Both the position numbers and the translations under genes were made by a program. Positions 8,500 to 18,254 of a stretch of 64,000 bases of DNA are shown piece after piece. The stretch is from Scandinavium goeteborgense (lineage in GTDB: Bacteria; Pseudomonadota; Gammaproteobacteria; Enterobacterales; Enterobacteriaceae), in contig NZ_CP054058.1 of the NCBI RefSeq assembly GCF_003935895.2, forward strand, positions 1,240,001 through 1,304,000, given 5' to 3'. Below the pieces are notes generated by a model that was not told the origin of the DNA, did no database searches, and worked only from the letters and a program-made list of their open reading frames with translations. Position 1 is the stretch's first letter. Every line of letters starts with the position of its first letter.

Positions 8500-9300
8500 T
8501 TAGAATTGATACTTATAGGAGACTTTGACTTTTTTCTCGGCGTCATCGATATAGGTATTGTTGTCCTGGATGTAGGTAAACGCGCTGACAGAGTTGTGCT
8601 TGTTGAAGGAGTAACCCAATCCCACCCCGGCGAAGTAGCCTTTGTAGTTATCCCCATCATCGTTTTTCGAGCCGTACGACCCGCCAGCAACGCTCAGTAA
8701 GCGCAGGTTGGCAGTCAGTGGCTTGAGCATAAATACGCCCAGATAGCCGCTGCTACCTGAAGTATCTACCAAACCGAAGCCGTTTTCTTCCGAAGGATCG
8801 CCGCTAAAGCCAGCCTGGGAACAGGCTCTGTGCTTGTCTTTATCGCAGCCAAAGGTATCGCCAGTATTATAGGAGTAGCCTGCCATTGGGAAAAACTGGA
8901 AACCGGCAGGTTCAAAACCAAAAAAGCTCAGGGGGAGAAACGTCCCAATAGAATAGTTGGTCTGCGAAGCGCCGTTAGAAAATTCATTCTTACCAAAGTT
9001 GAAGTTGAAAATACCGATCGGGAAAAGCCATGAACCCCCGACACGCCACTCAGTGGCATCGCTATTGATCTTCACATTGATTTTTCGCGCTTCGTCCAGC
9101 GCCAGCGAGCCAGAGAATTGCACATCGCTGTCATCCATATCGTAGTTATCGGACCACGCAACACCCACTTTGGTGGTGACTTTAGTCGGGTCATCATCCG
9201 ATTTTTCTTTGTTGGTTTTGACGACGCCAGATTGCGCTAACGCGAGAGCCGGGAAGAGTCCCAGAGAGAAGAGGAACAATGAACGTGTTCTGCTATGCAT
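8500..9300 (-). CDS. Predicted outer-membrane beta-barrel protein of unknown function
   Basis: From the ATG at 9300 the product is 266 residues with a clear Sec signal peptide (MHSRTRSLFLFSLGLFPALALA, cut after ALA-Q). The mature part alternates polar and hydrophobic residues with many aromatics (YSIGTFLPLSFFGFEPAGFQF), repeated Gly-Tyr strands, and a final phenylalanine in VSYKYQF, the usual beta-barrel C-terminal signature. Two close cysteines (GCDKDKHRAC) could form a loop disulfide. I do not recognise the family, and the E. coli neighbourhood has no such gene. A longer upstream frame (to 9378) would hide the signal peptide and is not preferred. Monocistronic, no linked partner. Confidence 0.8.
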   Translation of the reverse strand: MHSRTRSLFLFSLGLFPALALAQSGVVKTNKEKSDDDPTKVTTKVGVAWSDNYDMDDSDVQFSGSLALDEARKINVKINSDATEWRVGGSWLFPIGIFNFNFGKNEFSNGASQTNYSIGTFLPLSFFGFEPAGFQFFPMAGYSYNTGDTFGCDKDKHRACSQAGFSGDPSEENGFGLVDTSGSSGYLGVFMLKPLTANLRLLSVAGGSYGSKNDDGDNYKGYFAGVGLGYSFNKHNSVSAFTYIQDNNTYIDDAEKKVKVSYKYQF

Positions 9301-9476
9301 GTAGGGTCCGAAGTATATAAAGGGCTGAAAATAAGCGAAAGCCCGCGATCCTACAGTGGATGGGGCGTGTTCTCGCATATTTAGATTTAAAAATTGGTTT
9401 AATTTTGAATTTGTTTGATGGGCTAGTGGGAGATGAATTCGTGGCGGAAGGATCCCGGATGTGATTAAAATAATTG

Positions 9477-9812
9477 ATGAAACTACATTATTTTTATTAT
9501 GCGATTTTATTCATCACCGCCACCACCAGTGCCTTATTGCCAGACTCGCTGACGGTATGGGTTATTTCCGTCAACGTGCTCACGTTGCTGCTTTATGCCG
9601 CGGACAAATTGGCCGCACGAAAGAATAGGTATCGTATCCCTGAGTTCACTTTGCTGATTTTCGGTTTGGTCGGTGGCTGGTTTGGCGCTATTCTGGGGCA
9701 GCAAATCTTTCGGCATAAAACACAAAAGCAGCCATTCAAAACCTATTTTGCCATTAGCGTGATAGTGAATCTGATGGTCGTGATCGCGGGGATGTATTGG
9801 GTGATGAGATAA
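9477..9812 (+). CDS. DUF1294 family small membrane protein
   Basis: 111 residues from the ATG at 9477 (a TTG one codon earlier is less likely). It contains the DUF1294 signature: YAADKLAARKNRYRIPE, then GGWFGAILGQQIFRHKTQK, then a final hydrophobic segment. About four membrane-spanning segments make it an inner-membrane protein. Function of the family is unknown; cold-shock-domain fusions are known in other members but are absent here. It ends 14 bp before the 3' end of the convergent tRNA gene. Confidence 0.85.
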   Translation: MKLHYFYYAILFITATTSALLPDSLTVWVISVNVLTLLLYAADKLAARKNRYRIPEFTLLIFGLVGGWFGAILGQQIFRHKTQKQPFKTYFAISVIVNLMVVIAGMYWVMR

Positions 9813-9826
9813 AGCAGGGGAGCAAA

Positions 9827-9901
9827 TGGTGTCCCCTGCAGGAATCGAACCTGCAACTAGCCCTTAGGAGGGGCTCGTTATATCCATTTAACTAAGGGGA
9901 C
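9827..9901 (-). tRNA. argW: tRNA-Arg (anticodon CCT)
   Basis: A 75-nt cloverleaf on the minus strand starting GTCCCCTTAGTTAAATGGAT and ending GCAGGGGAC-A-CCA, with the CCA encoded. The acceptor stem GTCCCCT pairs with AGGGGAC, and the anticodon stem-loop AGCCC-CTCCTAA-GGGCT carries CCT at 9866-9868. The T-loop GGTTCGATTCC is intact. It matches E. coli argW, which reads the rare AGG codon. In E. coli its 3' end is a prophage integration site; here no integrase or phage remnant adjoins it and yfdC follows directly. Confidence 0.97.
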
Positions 9902-9981
9902 GAAGCGGCACGAGTATAGCGTTTTTTAGCAGGCAGGTTAAGCACATAGCTATCTGACTGCTCAAAGTGTCGCCATCGTCT

Positions 9982-10908
9982 TCACTTCTGTTGACGTTTT
10001 TCTTGTTCTTGGGCTTTGGCTTTTGCCTCCGCTTTCCGCTTAGTGCTCATGTCGTTGCGAATTTGCGCGTGACTCATCAGGGCGAAAATAAAGGTGCCTC
10101 CGCAAATATTCCCGGCCAGCGTCGGCAGTGCGAAAGGCCAGAAGAAATCATGCCAGTGCAGGGTCCCGCTGAAAACCAGATACAGAATTTCTACGGTGCC
10201 AACCACGATGTGCGTGGTGTCGCCCAGCGCAATCAGCCAGGTCATCAGAATAATAACGACAATTTTGGCGGCGCCAGCGGAGGGGAACATCCATACCATG
10301 GTCGCGATAAGCCAGCCTGAAATAATGGCGTTAGCGAACATTTCCCCCGGTGTATTTTTCATGACGTCCATACCAATTTTGGTGAAGGCATCGCGCGTTG
10401 GCTCATCAAAAATCGGCATGTATTCGAACGCCCAGGCGGCCACACCGGTACCGATGAGATTCCCCAGTAATACCACACCCCAGAGACGCATCAGCAGACC
10501 GAAATTGCCCATCGTTGGGCTTTGCATGACAGGTAAAACGGCGGTAACAGTATTCTCTGTAAACAGCTGCTGGCGGGCCATGATCACAATGACAAAGCCG
10601 AAGGTATAGCCTAAGTTCTCCAGCAGGAAACCGCCGGGAATGCCTTCGAGCTGAACGTGAAAAATGCCTTTAGCCAGCAGCGATGCGCCCATCGACAGCC
10701 CGGCGGCAATTGCCGACCACAGCAGCGCCATGGCATCGCGCTCCAGCTCTTTTTCACCGTCCTGGCGGATATGCTCGTGGATGGCCATTGCCCGCGAAGG
10801 AAGCCGCTGTTCATCGACTTCTATATCCTCGCCCCGTTTTTTTTCATCGCTTTCGACTTCAATCTCTTCGGTATGTCCGTCGATTTTCTCTTTTTCAATA
10901 TTGTCCAT
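9982..10908 (-). CDS. yfdC: Formate/nitrite transporter family protein YfdC
   Basis: 308-residue inner-membrane protein of the FNT family, close to E. coli YfdC (310). The first 75 residues are highly charged (EKEKIDGHTEEIEVESDEKK), and the C-terminus is a Lys/Gln/Glu-rich tail. Between them are about six membrane helices with FNT-type segments (GNLIGTGVAAW; GWLIATMVWMFPSAGAAK; GNICGGTFIFALM). The true substrate of YfdC is not established. Monocistronic, divergent from mlaA. Confidence 0.92.
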   Translation of the reverse strand: MDNIEKEKIDGHTEEIEVESDEKKRGEDIEVDEQRLPSRAMAIHEHIRQDGEKELERDAMALLWSAIAAGLSMGASLLAKGIFHVQLEGIPGGFLLENLGYTFGFVIVIMARQQLFTENTVTAVLPVMQSPTMGNFGLLMRLWGVVLLGNLIGTGVAAWAFEYMPIFDEPTRDAFTKIGMDVMKNTPGEMFANAIISGWLIATMVWMFPSAGAAKIVVIILMTWLIALGDTTHIVVGTVEILYLVFSGTLHWHDFFWPFALPTLAGNICGGTFIFALMSHAQIRNDMSTKRKAEAKAKAQEQEKRQQK

Positions 10909-11076
10909 CCGGCATTCCCTTCGTCTGTTGACTCTGGGTAAAGCGTAGCGGGTTTTATTGCCGAGCTCCTCGGTCCTGAGTCCTAATTTTGGGGTTATGC
11001 CATGAATAGCGATACGTCTGTTTCAAAATATGTATAAAATCAGTAGAAGCAGTGATTTCTTTACAGGGAGATATTT

Positions 11077-11832
11077 ATGAATTTTCGCCTGTCTGCGCTT
11101 GCGCTGAGCGCGACGCTGTTGGTGGGCTGCGCCAGTTCCGGTGACCAGCAGCAGGGGCGTTCAGATCCGTTCGAAGGATTCAACCGCACCATGTACGACT
11201 TCAACTTCAACGTGCTGGACCCTTATTTGGTCCGCCCGGTTGCTGTCGCATGGCGAGACTATGTCCCGCAGCCTGCGCGTAACGGTATCGGTAACTTCAC
11301 CAGCAACATTGAAGAGCCTGCGATCATGGTGAACATGTTCCTGCAGGGCGACCCGTATCAGGGTATGGTTCACTTCACGCGTTTCTTCCTGAATACGATT
11401 TTAGGGATGGGCGGTTTCATTGATGTCGCGGGAATGGCGAATCAGAAACTGCAGCGCGTTCAGCCACACCGTTTCGGTAGCACCATGGGGCATTATGGTG
11501 TGGGCTATGGTCCGTATCTGCAGTTACCGTTCTACGGCAGTTTTACCGTGCGTGATGACGTCGGCGATATGGCTGACGATCTGTATCCGGTGCTGTCATG
11601 GCTGACCTGGCCGATGTCTATCGGCAAGTGGGCGATAGAAGGGGTTGAAACGCGTGCGCAGCTGCTGGATTCCGATGGCTTGCTACGTCAATCGACTGAC
11701 CCGTACATCACGGTGCGTGAAGCGTACTTCCAGCAACATGATTTCATCGCTAACGGCGGTAAACTCAGTACGGAAGACAATCCGAACGCCAAAGCGATTG
11801 AAGGCGATCTGAAGGATATCGATTCGCAGTAA
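11077..11832 (+). CDS. mlaA: Phospholipid-binding lipoprotein MlaA (VacJ)
   Basis: Outer-membrane lipoprotein of the Mla system, which removes mislocalised phospholipids from the outer leaflet and hands them to MlaC. 251 residues, as in E. coli. The lipobox LVGC (cysteine 18) ends the signal peptide, and the mature protein begins CASSGDQQQGR. The MlaA/VacJ family core is visible: DPFEGFNRTMYDFN, FTRFFLNTILGMGGFIDVA, and the GHYGVGYGPYLQLPFYG segment. Start at 11077 follows GGGAG. Monocistronic, ended by a strong bidirectional terminator shared with fadL. Confidence 0.96.
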   Translation: MNFRLSALALSATLLVGCASSGDQQQGRSDPFEGFNRTMYDFNFNVLDPYLVRPVAVAWRDYVPQPARNGIGNFTSNIEEPAIMVNMFLQGDPYQGMVHFTRFFLNTILGMGGFIDVAGMANQKLQRVQPHRFGSTMGHYGVGYGPYLQLPFYGSFTVRDDVGDMADDLYPVLSWLTWPMSIGKWAIEGVETRAQLLDSDGLLRQSTDPYITVREAYFQQHDFIANGGKLSTEDNPNAKAIEGDLKDIDSQ

Positions 11833-11846
11833 GCGAAGTCGAAAAC

Positions 11847-11878
11847 AAAAAAGGTGAGCATCGCGCTCACCTTTTTTT
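11847..11878. terminator. Bidirectional intrinsic terminator mlaA/fadL
   Basis: A6-GGTGAGC, loop ATCGC, GCTCACC-T7, between the convergent genes mlaA and fadL. Same architecture (A-tract, GC stem, T-tract) as the two sites hit by the IS4-family element, but unoccupied. Confidence 0.9.
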
Positions 11879-11896
11879 ATGCCTGAACTCGAACTA

Positions 11897-13219
11897 TCAG
11901 AAGCGGTAGTTGAAGTTAGAACCGAACAGCCACGCTTTGCCTGCAGAGCGGAAGGTGTACGGACCTTCTTCGATAGTCACGTTCTGACCGTGCATATAAG
12001 ACGCGCCCACATCGATGGAAGCATCCGCATTTAACGCGTAGGTTGCACCCGCGCTTAGCCACAGACGGTCCTGATCCGGGATGGAGATCGAGCGATGATC
12101 GGCTGGAACCGGGCTATCATCAAACGCGATACCGGTACGGAATGTCCAGTTGTCGTCGTAGTAATAGGTAGTACCGAGCGCCAGACGCCATGCATCTTTA
12201 AAGCTTTCGTCTTTATAGAACAGGGTTTCGCCGCTGTTACCGGTTGCTTTCAGCTCCTGGAACTGGCTCCAGCTGGTGTAGGTGGCGCTATAGTGGATAG
12301 CCCACTGCGGCGCGACACGGTTGTAGCCTGACAGTTCCCACATTTCCGGCAGGTTCAGCGTCAGAGAACCGTTGGTGGTATTGCCATCGGTGCCCAACGG
12401 CAGACCGAAGTTGCCCAGAATCTGGTTGTAGGCCGACGGCATGTTGCTCTTATAATCACCGTCGAAGTCGATTTTGACTTCAGAGCGGTAGGTAAAGCCG
12501 TAGCGGTTGTTTTTATCCAGTTCATACAGGATACCGGCGTTCCAGCCGAAGCCCCACTCATCACCCTTCAAATGGGCAACTTGGGTATCAGCAGGGATCT
12601 GCCCAACCTGACCTGCCAGTGCCGGCGGCAATGCGCCAGAACCCGCAATGATCTGACCTAAGTCACCGGCATAGCGCTCGATTTTCGCTTTCGCGTAGAC
12701 CGCATCAAAACCAACACCGAAGCTCCAGTTGCTGTTCAGACGATACGCACCGCTCAGGTTCAGGTTAACAGTGGTGAGGTCAGTTTTCCCCCCCATGCTT
12801 CCTGCGGCGTAGTTGTCATTAAATTCAGTTGCCAGGCCATAATTGGAGGTAACAGAAGCGCCCCAACCAAATTGTTCGTTAAGAGGCATGACAAAATGTA
12901 AGTTCGGTACCCATGCTACCGGAGCGATATTATCGGCATCGGTGCTTTTACCTGTTGGGGATTTACCAGAAATATTCACGTCCGGATCAATATAAACGGC
13001 ACCGGCTGAAAATTGCGGGCGGTCATACATCATAATCAACGCGGGGTTACGGCTGGCGTTACCCGGATCGTCGGCAATCGCGCCTTCACCGGAATAAGCA
13101 CGGCCTAAACCTGAGGCAGAAAATTCATTTAACTGAAAGCCTGCTGACCAGGCCTGAGAAGAAACGAGTGCCACTGCAACTGCGAGAGCAGATTTTGTAA
13201 AACGGGTTTTTTGGCTCAT
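11897..13219 (-). CDS. fadL: Long-chain fatty acid outer-membrane transporter FadL
   Basis: Outer-membrane beta-barrel that brings long-chain fatty acids into the periplasm. The ATG at 13219 has GAGG 8 nt upstream and gives [20 protein letters not shown], a signal peptide cut after SSQAWSA, before the mature N-terminus [13 protein letters not shown] that forms the plug. The final residue is phenylalanine (NFNYRF), as for barrels. An ATG two codons upstream (13225) is used in some E. coli annotations but sits too near the SD. Length 440, against about 446 in E. coli; the difference is in surface loops. FadR-type operators lie upstream. Confidence 0.95.
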   Translation of the reverse strand: MSQKTRFTKSALAVAVALVSSQAWSAGFQLNEFSASGLGRAYSGEGAIADDPGNASRNPALIMMYDRPQFSAGAVYIDPDVNISGKSPTGKSTDADNIAPVAWVPNLHFVMPLNEQFGWGASVTSNYGLATEFNDNYAAGSMGGKTDLTTVNLNLSGAYRLNSNWSFGVGFDAVYAKAKIERYAGDLGQIIAGSGALPPALAGQVGQIPADTQVAHLKGDEWGFGWNAGILYELDKNNRYGFTYRSEVKIDFDGDYKSNMPSAYNQILGNFGLPLGTDGNTTNGSLTLNLPEMWELSGYNRVAPQWAIHYSATYTSWSQFQELKATGNSGETLFYKDESFKDAWRLALGTTYYYDDNWTFRTGIAFDDSPVPADHRSISIPDQDRLWLSAGATYALNADASIDVGASYMHGQNVTIEEGPYTFRSAGKAWLFGSNFNYRF

Positions 13220-13308
13220 GACCATAACCTCAATCGAGTTATTTTTATGCAAAAATTGTTACATGCCGTAACAGAAGCGCGAAGTGTAGGGTCTGTGTTA
13301 CGTCAGAG

Positions 13309-13322
13309 AAATCAGACCAGTG
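13309..13322 (-). promoter_or_regulatory. FadR-type operator 1 upstream of fadL
   Basis: Minus strand CACTGGTCTGATTT matches the FadR half-site core TGGTCNGA. Its position relative to the second site is the same as in E. coli fadL, where FadR represses from two operators. Confidence 0.75.
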
Positions 13323-13330
13323 CCGAGAGT

Positions 13331-13346
13331 ATAGGTCTGACCAGAT
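13331..13346 (-). promoter_or_regulatory. FadR-type operator 2 upstream of fadL
   Basis: Minus strand ATCTGGTCAGACCTAT, a nearly perfect TGGTC-N-GACC FadR site, 8 bp from operator 1. The spacer TACTCTCGGCA between them is also as in E. coli fadL. Confidence 0.82.
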
Positions 13347-13591
13347 GGAATGTTGCAAGTATGTTTATAAGTTTTTTCAATTGTGATCTAAGAAACGCGA
13401 TCCAGCTGGCAAAATTACGGTCATGAAAGTTCCCTTGAGAGGGTGGTTTTTGTTTTAGATCATTTTTAATTGTGATTTAGCTCACTTATGACCGTACAAA
13501 TTAATATCAACTGGAGACCCTTAGAGCAGGGGCGTAAAATAGTCGCATTGTTTATCTGGCACCCTGGGTGCAAATACAGAGGATATCTACG

Positions 13592-13876
13592 ATGAGTAAA
13601 TGCAGTGCTGATGAAACCCCGGTTTGCTGCTGTATGGATGTTGGCACCATTATGGACAACACCGATTGCACCGCGTCCTACAGCCGCGTTTTTGCGACAC
13701 GCGCTGAAGCTGACGAAACGCTGGCTGCGCTGAGCGAAAGAGCCCGTGGTGTTGAGTCCGACCCATGCAAAATCATCCCGACCTATAAAGACGTCGACGG
13801 TGGTGTGCAACTGGATATCGATTTTGTGTTCTGCTGCGAAGCTGAAACCCTGATTTTCCAGCTCGGACTGCGTTAA
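13592..13876 (+). CDS. yfcZ: YfcZ, UPF0381 family cysteine-rich protein
   Basis: 94 residues from the ATG at 13592, identical in length to E. coli YfcZ. An upstream in-frame start at 13568 lacks a good SD. The sequence begins MSKCSADETPVCCCMDVGTI and holds seven cysteines, including a CCC cluster, which suggests metal binding or redox activity, but no function is established for YfcZ. Soluble and acidic. It lies between divergent fadL and fadI, with its own terminator, so it is probably monocistronic. Confidence 0.93.
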   Translation: MSKCSADETPVCCCMDVGTIMDNTDCTASYSRVFATRAEADETLAALSERARGVESDPCKIIPTYKDVDGGVQLDIDFVFCCEAETLIFQLGLR

Positions 13877-13886
13877 TCCCTTCTCT

Positions 13887-13922
13887 AAAACGCCTCTGCT
13901 CAGCAGGGGCGTTTTCTTTTTT
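13887..13922 (+). terminator. Intrinsic terminator of yfcZ
   Basis: AAAACGCCTCTGC, loop TCA, GCAGGGGCGTTTT (13-bp stem with one G-T pair) followed by CTTTTTTT, 10 bp after yfcZ. Confidence 0.9.
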
Positions 13923-13995
13923 ATCTCAATGTGTTTTGGCTCTCACTTTTATGCTTCCCTGATTGGCTGGATGTAAAAAATTAGTTAAGACTGTT

Positions 13996-14012
13996 ATCAG
14001 GTCAGACCACTT
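13996..14012 (+). promoter_or_regulatory. FadR-type operator upstream of fadIJ
   Basis: ATCAGGTCAGACCACTT contains the GGTCAGACCA core of the FadR operator and ends 26 bp before the fadI start codon, as in E. coli, where FadR represses fadIJ. Confidence 0.82.
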
Positions 14013-14038
14013 TTTTTTACGTTTACCAGGGGACAGTT

Positions 14039-15349
14039 ATGAGTCAGGCATTACCGCTTATCACCCGCCAGGGCGATCGCATTGCCATTGTCAGCGGGTT
14101 ACGCACGCCTTTTGCCCGTCAGGCGACGGCTTTTCACGGCATTCCCGCGATTGATCTGGGGAAAATGGTTGTCGGTGAATTGCTGGCTCGCAGCGAAATT
14201 CCTCCTGAAGTCATCGAACAGTTAGTTTTCGGCCAGGTCGTGCAAATGCCTGAGGCGCCGAACATCGCGCGTGAAATTGTGCTCGGCACCGGCATGAGCG
14301 TTCATACCGATGCCTACAGCGTCAGTCGTGCCTGTGCCACCAGTTTCCAGGCCGTCGCCAACGTCGCAGAAAGCCTGATGGCGGGCACTATTCGCGCCGG
14401 GATCGCCGGTGGGGCAGATTCCTCCTCTGTATTGCCGATTGGCGTGAGCAAAGCGCTGGCCCGTACGCTGGTGGATGCCAACAAAGCCCGAACCCTGGGG
14501 CAGAAACTCAAACTCTTCTCTCGTCTGCGCCTCAAAGATTTAGCCCCCGTGCCGCCTGCCGTGGCGGAGTACTCTACCGGTTTACGCATGGGCGACACCG
14601 CCGAACAAATGGCGAAAACCTGGGGCATCACCCGCGAGCAACAAGATGCGCTGGCGCATCGCTCGCATCTGCATGCGGCCAAAGCCTGGGCCGACGGCAA
14701 GCTGACGGATGAAGTGATGACGGCCTATGCGCCGCCGTTTCGTGAGCCGTTCGCGCAGGACAACAATGTGCGCACCCAATCCTCACTGGCAGACTACGCA
14801 AAACTGCGTCCGGCCTTCGATCGTAAACATGGCACGGTGACCGCGGCCAACAGCACCCCGCTGACCGACGGCGCGGCGGCAGTGATTCTGATGACGGAAT
14901 CTCGGGCAAAAGAACTGGGCCTGAAGCCGCTCGGCTATTTGCGCAGCTACGCGTTTACCGCGATTGATGTCACGCAGGACATGCTGCTGGGGCCTGCGTG
15001 GTCCACGCCGCTGGCGCTGGAACGTGCCGGACTGACGATGGCCGATTTAACCCTCTTTGATATGCATGAAGCCTTCGCCGCCCAGACGCTTGCGAACCTG
15101 CAACTGATGGCCAGCGAACGCTTTGCCCGCGACGTGCTGGGCCGCAGCCATGCGACCGGAGAAGTGGACGATAGTAAATTCAACGTGCTGGGCGGCTCCA
15201 TTGCCTACGGACATCCTTTTGCAGCAACCGGTGCGCGCATGATCACCCAAACCCTTAACGAGCTGCGTCGTCGCGGCGGTGGCTTTGGTCTGGTGACCGC
15301 CTGCGCGGCAGGCGGTTTAGGCGCAGCCATGGTTCTGGAGGCCGAATAA
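14039..15349 (+). CDS. fadI: 3-ketoacyl-CoA thiolase FadI
   Basis: Thiolase subunit (beta) of the anaerobic-type fatty-acid oxidation complex: cleaves 3-ketoacyl-CoA to acetyl-CoA and a shortened acyl-CoA. 436 residues, as in E. coli. The acyl-accepting cysteine is C99 in [12 protein letters not shown], the catalytic histidine is in [16 protein letters not shown], and the second cysteine is in [13 protein letters not shown] near the C-terminus. The stop overlaps the fadJ start (TAATG at 15347-15351), indicating translational coupling. The FadR site just upstream implies induction by long-chain acyl-CoA. Confidence 0.97.
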   Translation: MSQALPLITRQGDRIAIVSGLRTPFARQATAFHGIPAIDLGKMVVGELLARSEIPPEVIEQLVFGQVVQMPEAPNIAREIVLGTGMSVHTDAYSVSRACATSFQAVANVAESLMAGTIRAGIAGGADSSSVLPIGVSKALARTLVDANKARTLGQKLKLFSRLRLKDLAPVPPAVAEYSTGLRMGDTAEQMAKTWGITREQQDALAHRSHLHAAKAWADGKLTDEVMTAYAPPFREPFAQDNNVRTQSSLADYAKLRPAFDRKHGTVTAANSTPLTDGAAAVILMTESRAKELGLKPLGYLRSYAFTAIDVTQDMLLGPAWSTPLALERAGLTMADLTLFDMHEAFAAQTLANLQLMASERFARDVLGRSHATGEVDDSKFNVLGGSIAYGHPFAATGARMITQTLNELRRRGGGFGLVTACAAGGLGAAMVLEAE

Positions 15350-17496
15350 TGGAAACGACATCCGCATTTACGCTGACCGAACGCCTCGATAACGTGGCGG
15401 TCATTACCATCGATGTTCCCGGCGAAAAAATGAATACCCTGAAGGCTGAGTTTGGCGTTCAGGTGCGGGCTATTCTCAAGCAAGTTCGCGACAACAAGGC
15501 CCTGCGCGGCGTGGTGTTCATCTCCGCCAAACCGGATAACTTCATCGCCGGGGCCGACATCAACATGATTAGCAACTGCACGTCGGCGCAGGAAGCCGAA
15601 GCCCTGGCGCGCCAGGGACAGCAAATCATGGCGGAAATTCATGCCCTGCCTATCCCTGTCATCGCCGCAATCCACGGTGCCTGTCTCGGCGGTGGCCTCG
15701 AACTGGCGTTAGCCTGTCACAGTCGAATTTGCACCGATGATGCGAAAACGGTGCTGGGCTTACCGGAAGTTCAACTAGGTCTGCTGCCGGGTTCCGGCGG
15801 CACGCAGCGGTTGCCGCGCCTGGTCGGCATCAGCACCGCGCTGGACATGATCCTTACCGGCAAACAGCTTCGCGCGCGTCAGGCATTAAAAGTCGGTCTG
15901 GTGGATGACGTCGTACCTCAGGCGATCCTTCTCGAAGCGGCGATTGCGCTGGCTAAACAGGATCGCCCGGTCAGCCGACGTCTGCCGGTACGGGAACGCA
16001 TTCTGGCCGGTCCGCTGGGACGCAGTCTGGTGTTCAGCCTGGCGGCGAAAAAAACAGAGCAGAAAACGCAGGGGAATTATCCCGCCACTGGTCGCATTTT
16101 GAAGGTGCTCGAAACAGGTCTGGCACAGGGCAGCAGCAGCGGATATGCCGAGGAAGCTCAGGCGTTTGGCGAGCTGGCAATGACGCCGCAGTCAAAAGCG
16201 CTGCGCTCAGTTTTCTTTGCCAGTACCGACGTGAAAAAAGATCCAGCCGCTAACGCCGAGCCACAGCCACTGCGTTCGCTGGCGGTTCTGGGCGGTGGCC
16301 TGATGGGCGGAGGTATCGCGTTTGTCACCGCCAGCAAAGCAAAATTGCCGGTTCGTATAAAGGATATCAATGCCAACGGCATCAACCATGCGCTGAAGTA
16401 CAGCTGGGAGCTGCTTGATAAGAAGGTGCGTCGCCGCCATATCAGAGCCAGTGAGCGCGACCGCCAGCTGGCGCTGATTTCCGGCACCACCGATTACAGC
16501 GGTTTTGCCCATCGTGACGTCGTGATTGAAGCGGTTTTTGAAGATTTATCGCTGAAACAGCAAATGGTGGCGGAAGTGGAAGCCAACTTTGCCCCGCACA
16601 CTATTTTTGCCTCTAACACCTCGTCGCTGCCGATTGGCGATATTGCCGCGCAGGCGCAGCGTCCGGAACAGGTGATTGGTCTGCATTTCTTCAGTCCGGT
16701 AGAGAAAATGCCGCTGGTTGAAGTGATTCCCCATGCGGGCACATCAGAAACCACGATTGCCACCACTGTGAAGCTGGCGAAACAGCTTGGTAAAACACCG
16801 GTGGTGGTGGCGGATAAAGCCGGTTTTTACGTCAACCGTATCTTGGCACCTTATATCAATGAGGCGATGCGGCTGCTGACGGAAGGCGAATCCATTGAAA
16901 AAATTGATGGGGCGCTGACGAAATATGGCTTCCCGGTAGGTCCAATCCAACTTTTGGATGAGGTCGGAATCGATACGGGAACTAAAATTATTCCAGTACT
17001 GGAAAGCGCTTACGGGGAACGTTTTAGCGCGCCTGCAAATATCATTAGCGCAATTTTGAACGACGATCGCAAAGGCAGAAAAAATGGTCGCGGTTTCTAT
17101 CTTTACGAGGCAAAAGGGCGTAAAAGCAAAAAACAGCCTGACCCTGCAATTTATACGCTTATTGGCGGCGGGCAGAAGGGAACGCTGTCTGGGCAACAAA
17201 TTGCCGAGCGCTGCGTGATGATGATGCTCAATGAAGCCGCACGTTGCTTTGATGAGCAGGTGGTACGTAGCGCACGCGATGGTGACATCGGTGCGGTGTT
17301 TGGTATTGGTTTTCCTCCCTTTTTGGGCGGCCCGTTCCGTTATATGGACAGCCTTGGGGCGGGGGAAGTCGTGGCGATTCTGCAACGCCTGACGACGCAA
17401 TATGGCCCACGGTTCACGCCGTGCGAGGCATTAATCAGGATGGCAGAACAGGGCCTGGCCTTTTGGCCCGCAAATGAAACTGAGACGTTAAGTTGA
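15349..17496 (+). CDS. fadJ: Fatty acid oxidation complex subunit alpha FadJ
   Basis: Multifunctional protein of 715 residues (E. coli 714). The N-terminal crotonase domain has the oxyanion-hole segments IAGADINMI and [16 protein letters not shown] and the catalytic region [19 protein letters not shown], giving enoyl-CoA hydratase and 3-hydroxyacyl-CoA epimerase activities. From about residue 308 a Rossmann domain starts with [13 protein letters not shown], followed by the HAD signature segment [16 protein letters not shown], giving NAD-dependent 3-hydroxyacyl-CoA dehydrogenase activity. Partner of FadI in a cytoplasmic complex. Confidence 0.97.
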   Translation: METTSAFTLTERLDNVAVITIDVPGEKMNTLKAEFGVQVRAILKQVRDNKALRGVVFISAKPDNFIAGADINMISNCTSAQEAEALARQGQQIMAEIHALPIPVIAAIHGACLGGGLELALACHSRICTDDAKTVLGLPEVQLGLLPGSGGTQRLPRLVGISTALDMILTGKQLRARQALKVGLVDDVVPQAILLEAAIALAKQDRPVSRRLPVRERILAGPLGRSLVFSLAAKKTEQKTQGNYPATGRILKVLETGLAQGSSSGYAEEAQAFGELAMTPQSKALRSVFFASTDVKKDPAANAEPQPLRSLAVLGGGLMGGGIAFVTASKAKLPVRIKDINANGINHALKYSWELLDKKVRRRHIRASERDRQLALISGTTDYSGFAHRDVVIEAVFEDLSLKQQMVAEVEANFAPHTIFASNTSSLPIGDIAAQAQRPEQVIGLHFFSPVEKMPLVEVIPHAGTSETTIATTVKLAKQLGKTPVVVADKAGFYVNRILAPYINEAMRLLTEGESIEKIDGALTKYGFPVGPIQLLDEVGIDTGTKIIPVLESAYGERFSAPANIISAILNDDRKGRKNGRGFYLYEAKGRKSKKQPDPAIYTLIGGGQKGTLSGQQIAERCVMMMLNEAARCFDEQVVRSARDGDIGAVFGIGFPPFLGGPFRYMDSLGAGEVVAILQRLTTQYGPRFTPCEALIRMAEQGLAFWPANETETLS

Positions 17497-17702
17497 GGTC
17501 AAATAAAGGTAAATCCAAGTGAGGCATAACGCTGCTGTATGGTTATTTTGTAAACAGAGATTGACTATACTTACGCCATTAAGGTAAAAAACAGCGTTTC
17601 ATTCATCGAATGGATCAGGCACAATGCCCGACCACCGAATAGACAGCGTATTAAGTACGTGTGTTTTTCCCCGGTGTTTCTGGTTAACAAAAGCGGTGCA
17701 AT

Positions 17703-18188
17703 ATGCAAGTTTTTATTATGCGTCACGGTGATGCTGCCCTCGATGCAGCCAGCGACTCGGTTCGTCCTCTTACCACTTGTGGTTGCGATGAATCCCGTCA
17801 GATGGCGAACTGGCTGAAAGGTCAAAAAGTGGATATTGAGCGCGTTCTGGTCAGCCCGTTCTTACGAGCAGAGCAAACGCTGGATGTGGTGGGGGAGTGT
17901 ATGAACCTGCCAAAAGAGATCGATGTCCTGCCGGAACTCACGCCTTGCGGCGATGTGGGGCTGGTAAGCGCCTATCTGCAGGCGCTGGCGAACGAAGGTG
18001 TTGCCTCTGCGTTGGTGGTTTCCCACCTGCCGCTGGTAGGTTACCTGGTGTCTGAGCTCTGCCCGAGTGAAGCTCCGCCGATGTTCTCGACATCCGCCAT
18101 TGCGAACGTCACGCTAGATGCCAGCGGGCAAGGCCAGTTTAACTGGCAGATGAGCCCCTGCAATCTGAAGATGGCCAAAGCCATCTGA
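17703..18188 (+). CDS. sixA: Phosphohistidine phosphatase SixA
   Basis: 161-residue histidine-phosphatase-superfamily protein. The RHG motif is at residues 7-9 (IMRHGDA), where H8 is the phospho-accepting histidine; the second histidine is in VVSHLPLVG around residue 108. SixA removes phosphate from histidine phosphoproteins; in E. coli its relevant target is the nitrogen-PTS protein NPr. Length equals E. coli SixA. Own promoter in the 206-bp gap after fadJ; convergent with smrB. Confidence 0.95.
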   Translation: MQVFIMRHGDAALDAASDSVRPLTTCGCDESRQMANWLKGQKVDIERVLVSPFLRAEQTLDVVGECMNLPKEIDVLPELTPCGDVGLVSAYLQALANEGVASALVVSHLPLVGYLVSELCPSEAPPMFSTSAIANVTLDASGQGQFNWQMSPCNLKMAKAI

Positions 18189-18189
18189 G

Positions 18190-18226
18190 TAAAAGGCGGG
18201 TGAGCCGTGCGCTTCCCGCCACTTTT
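18190..18226. terminator. Probable bidirectional terminator sixA/smrB
   Basis: GTAAAAG-GCGGG pairs with CCCGC-CACTTTTAC (2-nt bulge, 14-nt loop) between convergent sixA and smrB. The loop is longer than usual. Confidence 0.55.
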
Positions 18227-18254
18227 ACCTGTCACTTCTCTCCGCCTCGTCCTT

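Larger units (their letters stand above)
13220..13591. promoter_or_regulatory. fadL/yfcZ divergent regulatory region
   Basis: 372 bp between divergent genes: the fadL leader and its two FadR-type operators (13309-13346) on the left, the yfcZ promoter on the right. TTGTGATCTAAGAAACGCGATC and TTTTAATTGTGATTTAGCTCA contain TGTGA cores suggestive of CRP sites near 13380 and 13470; E. coli fadL is also cAMP-CRP regulated. No gene is seen. Confidence 0.55.
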
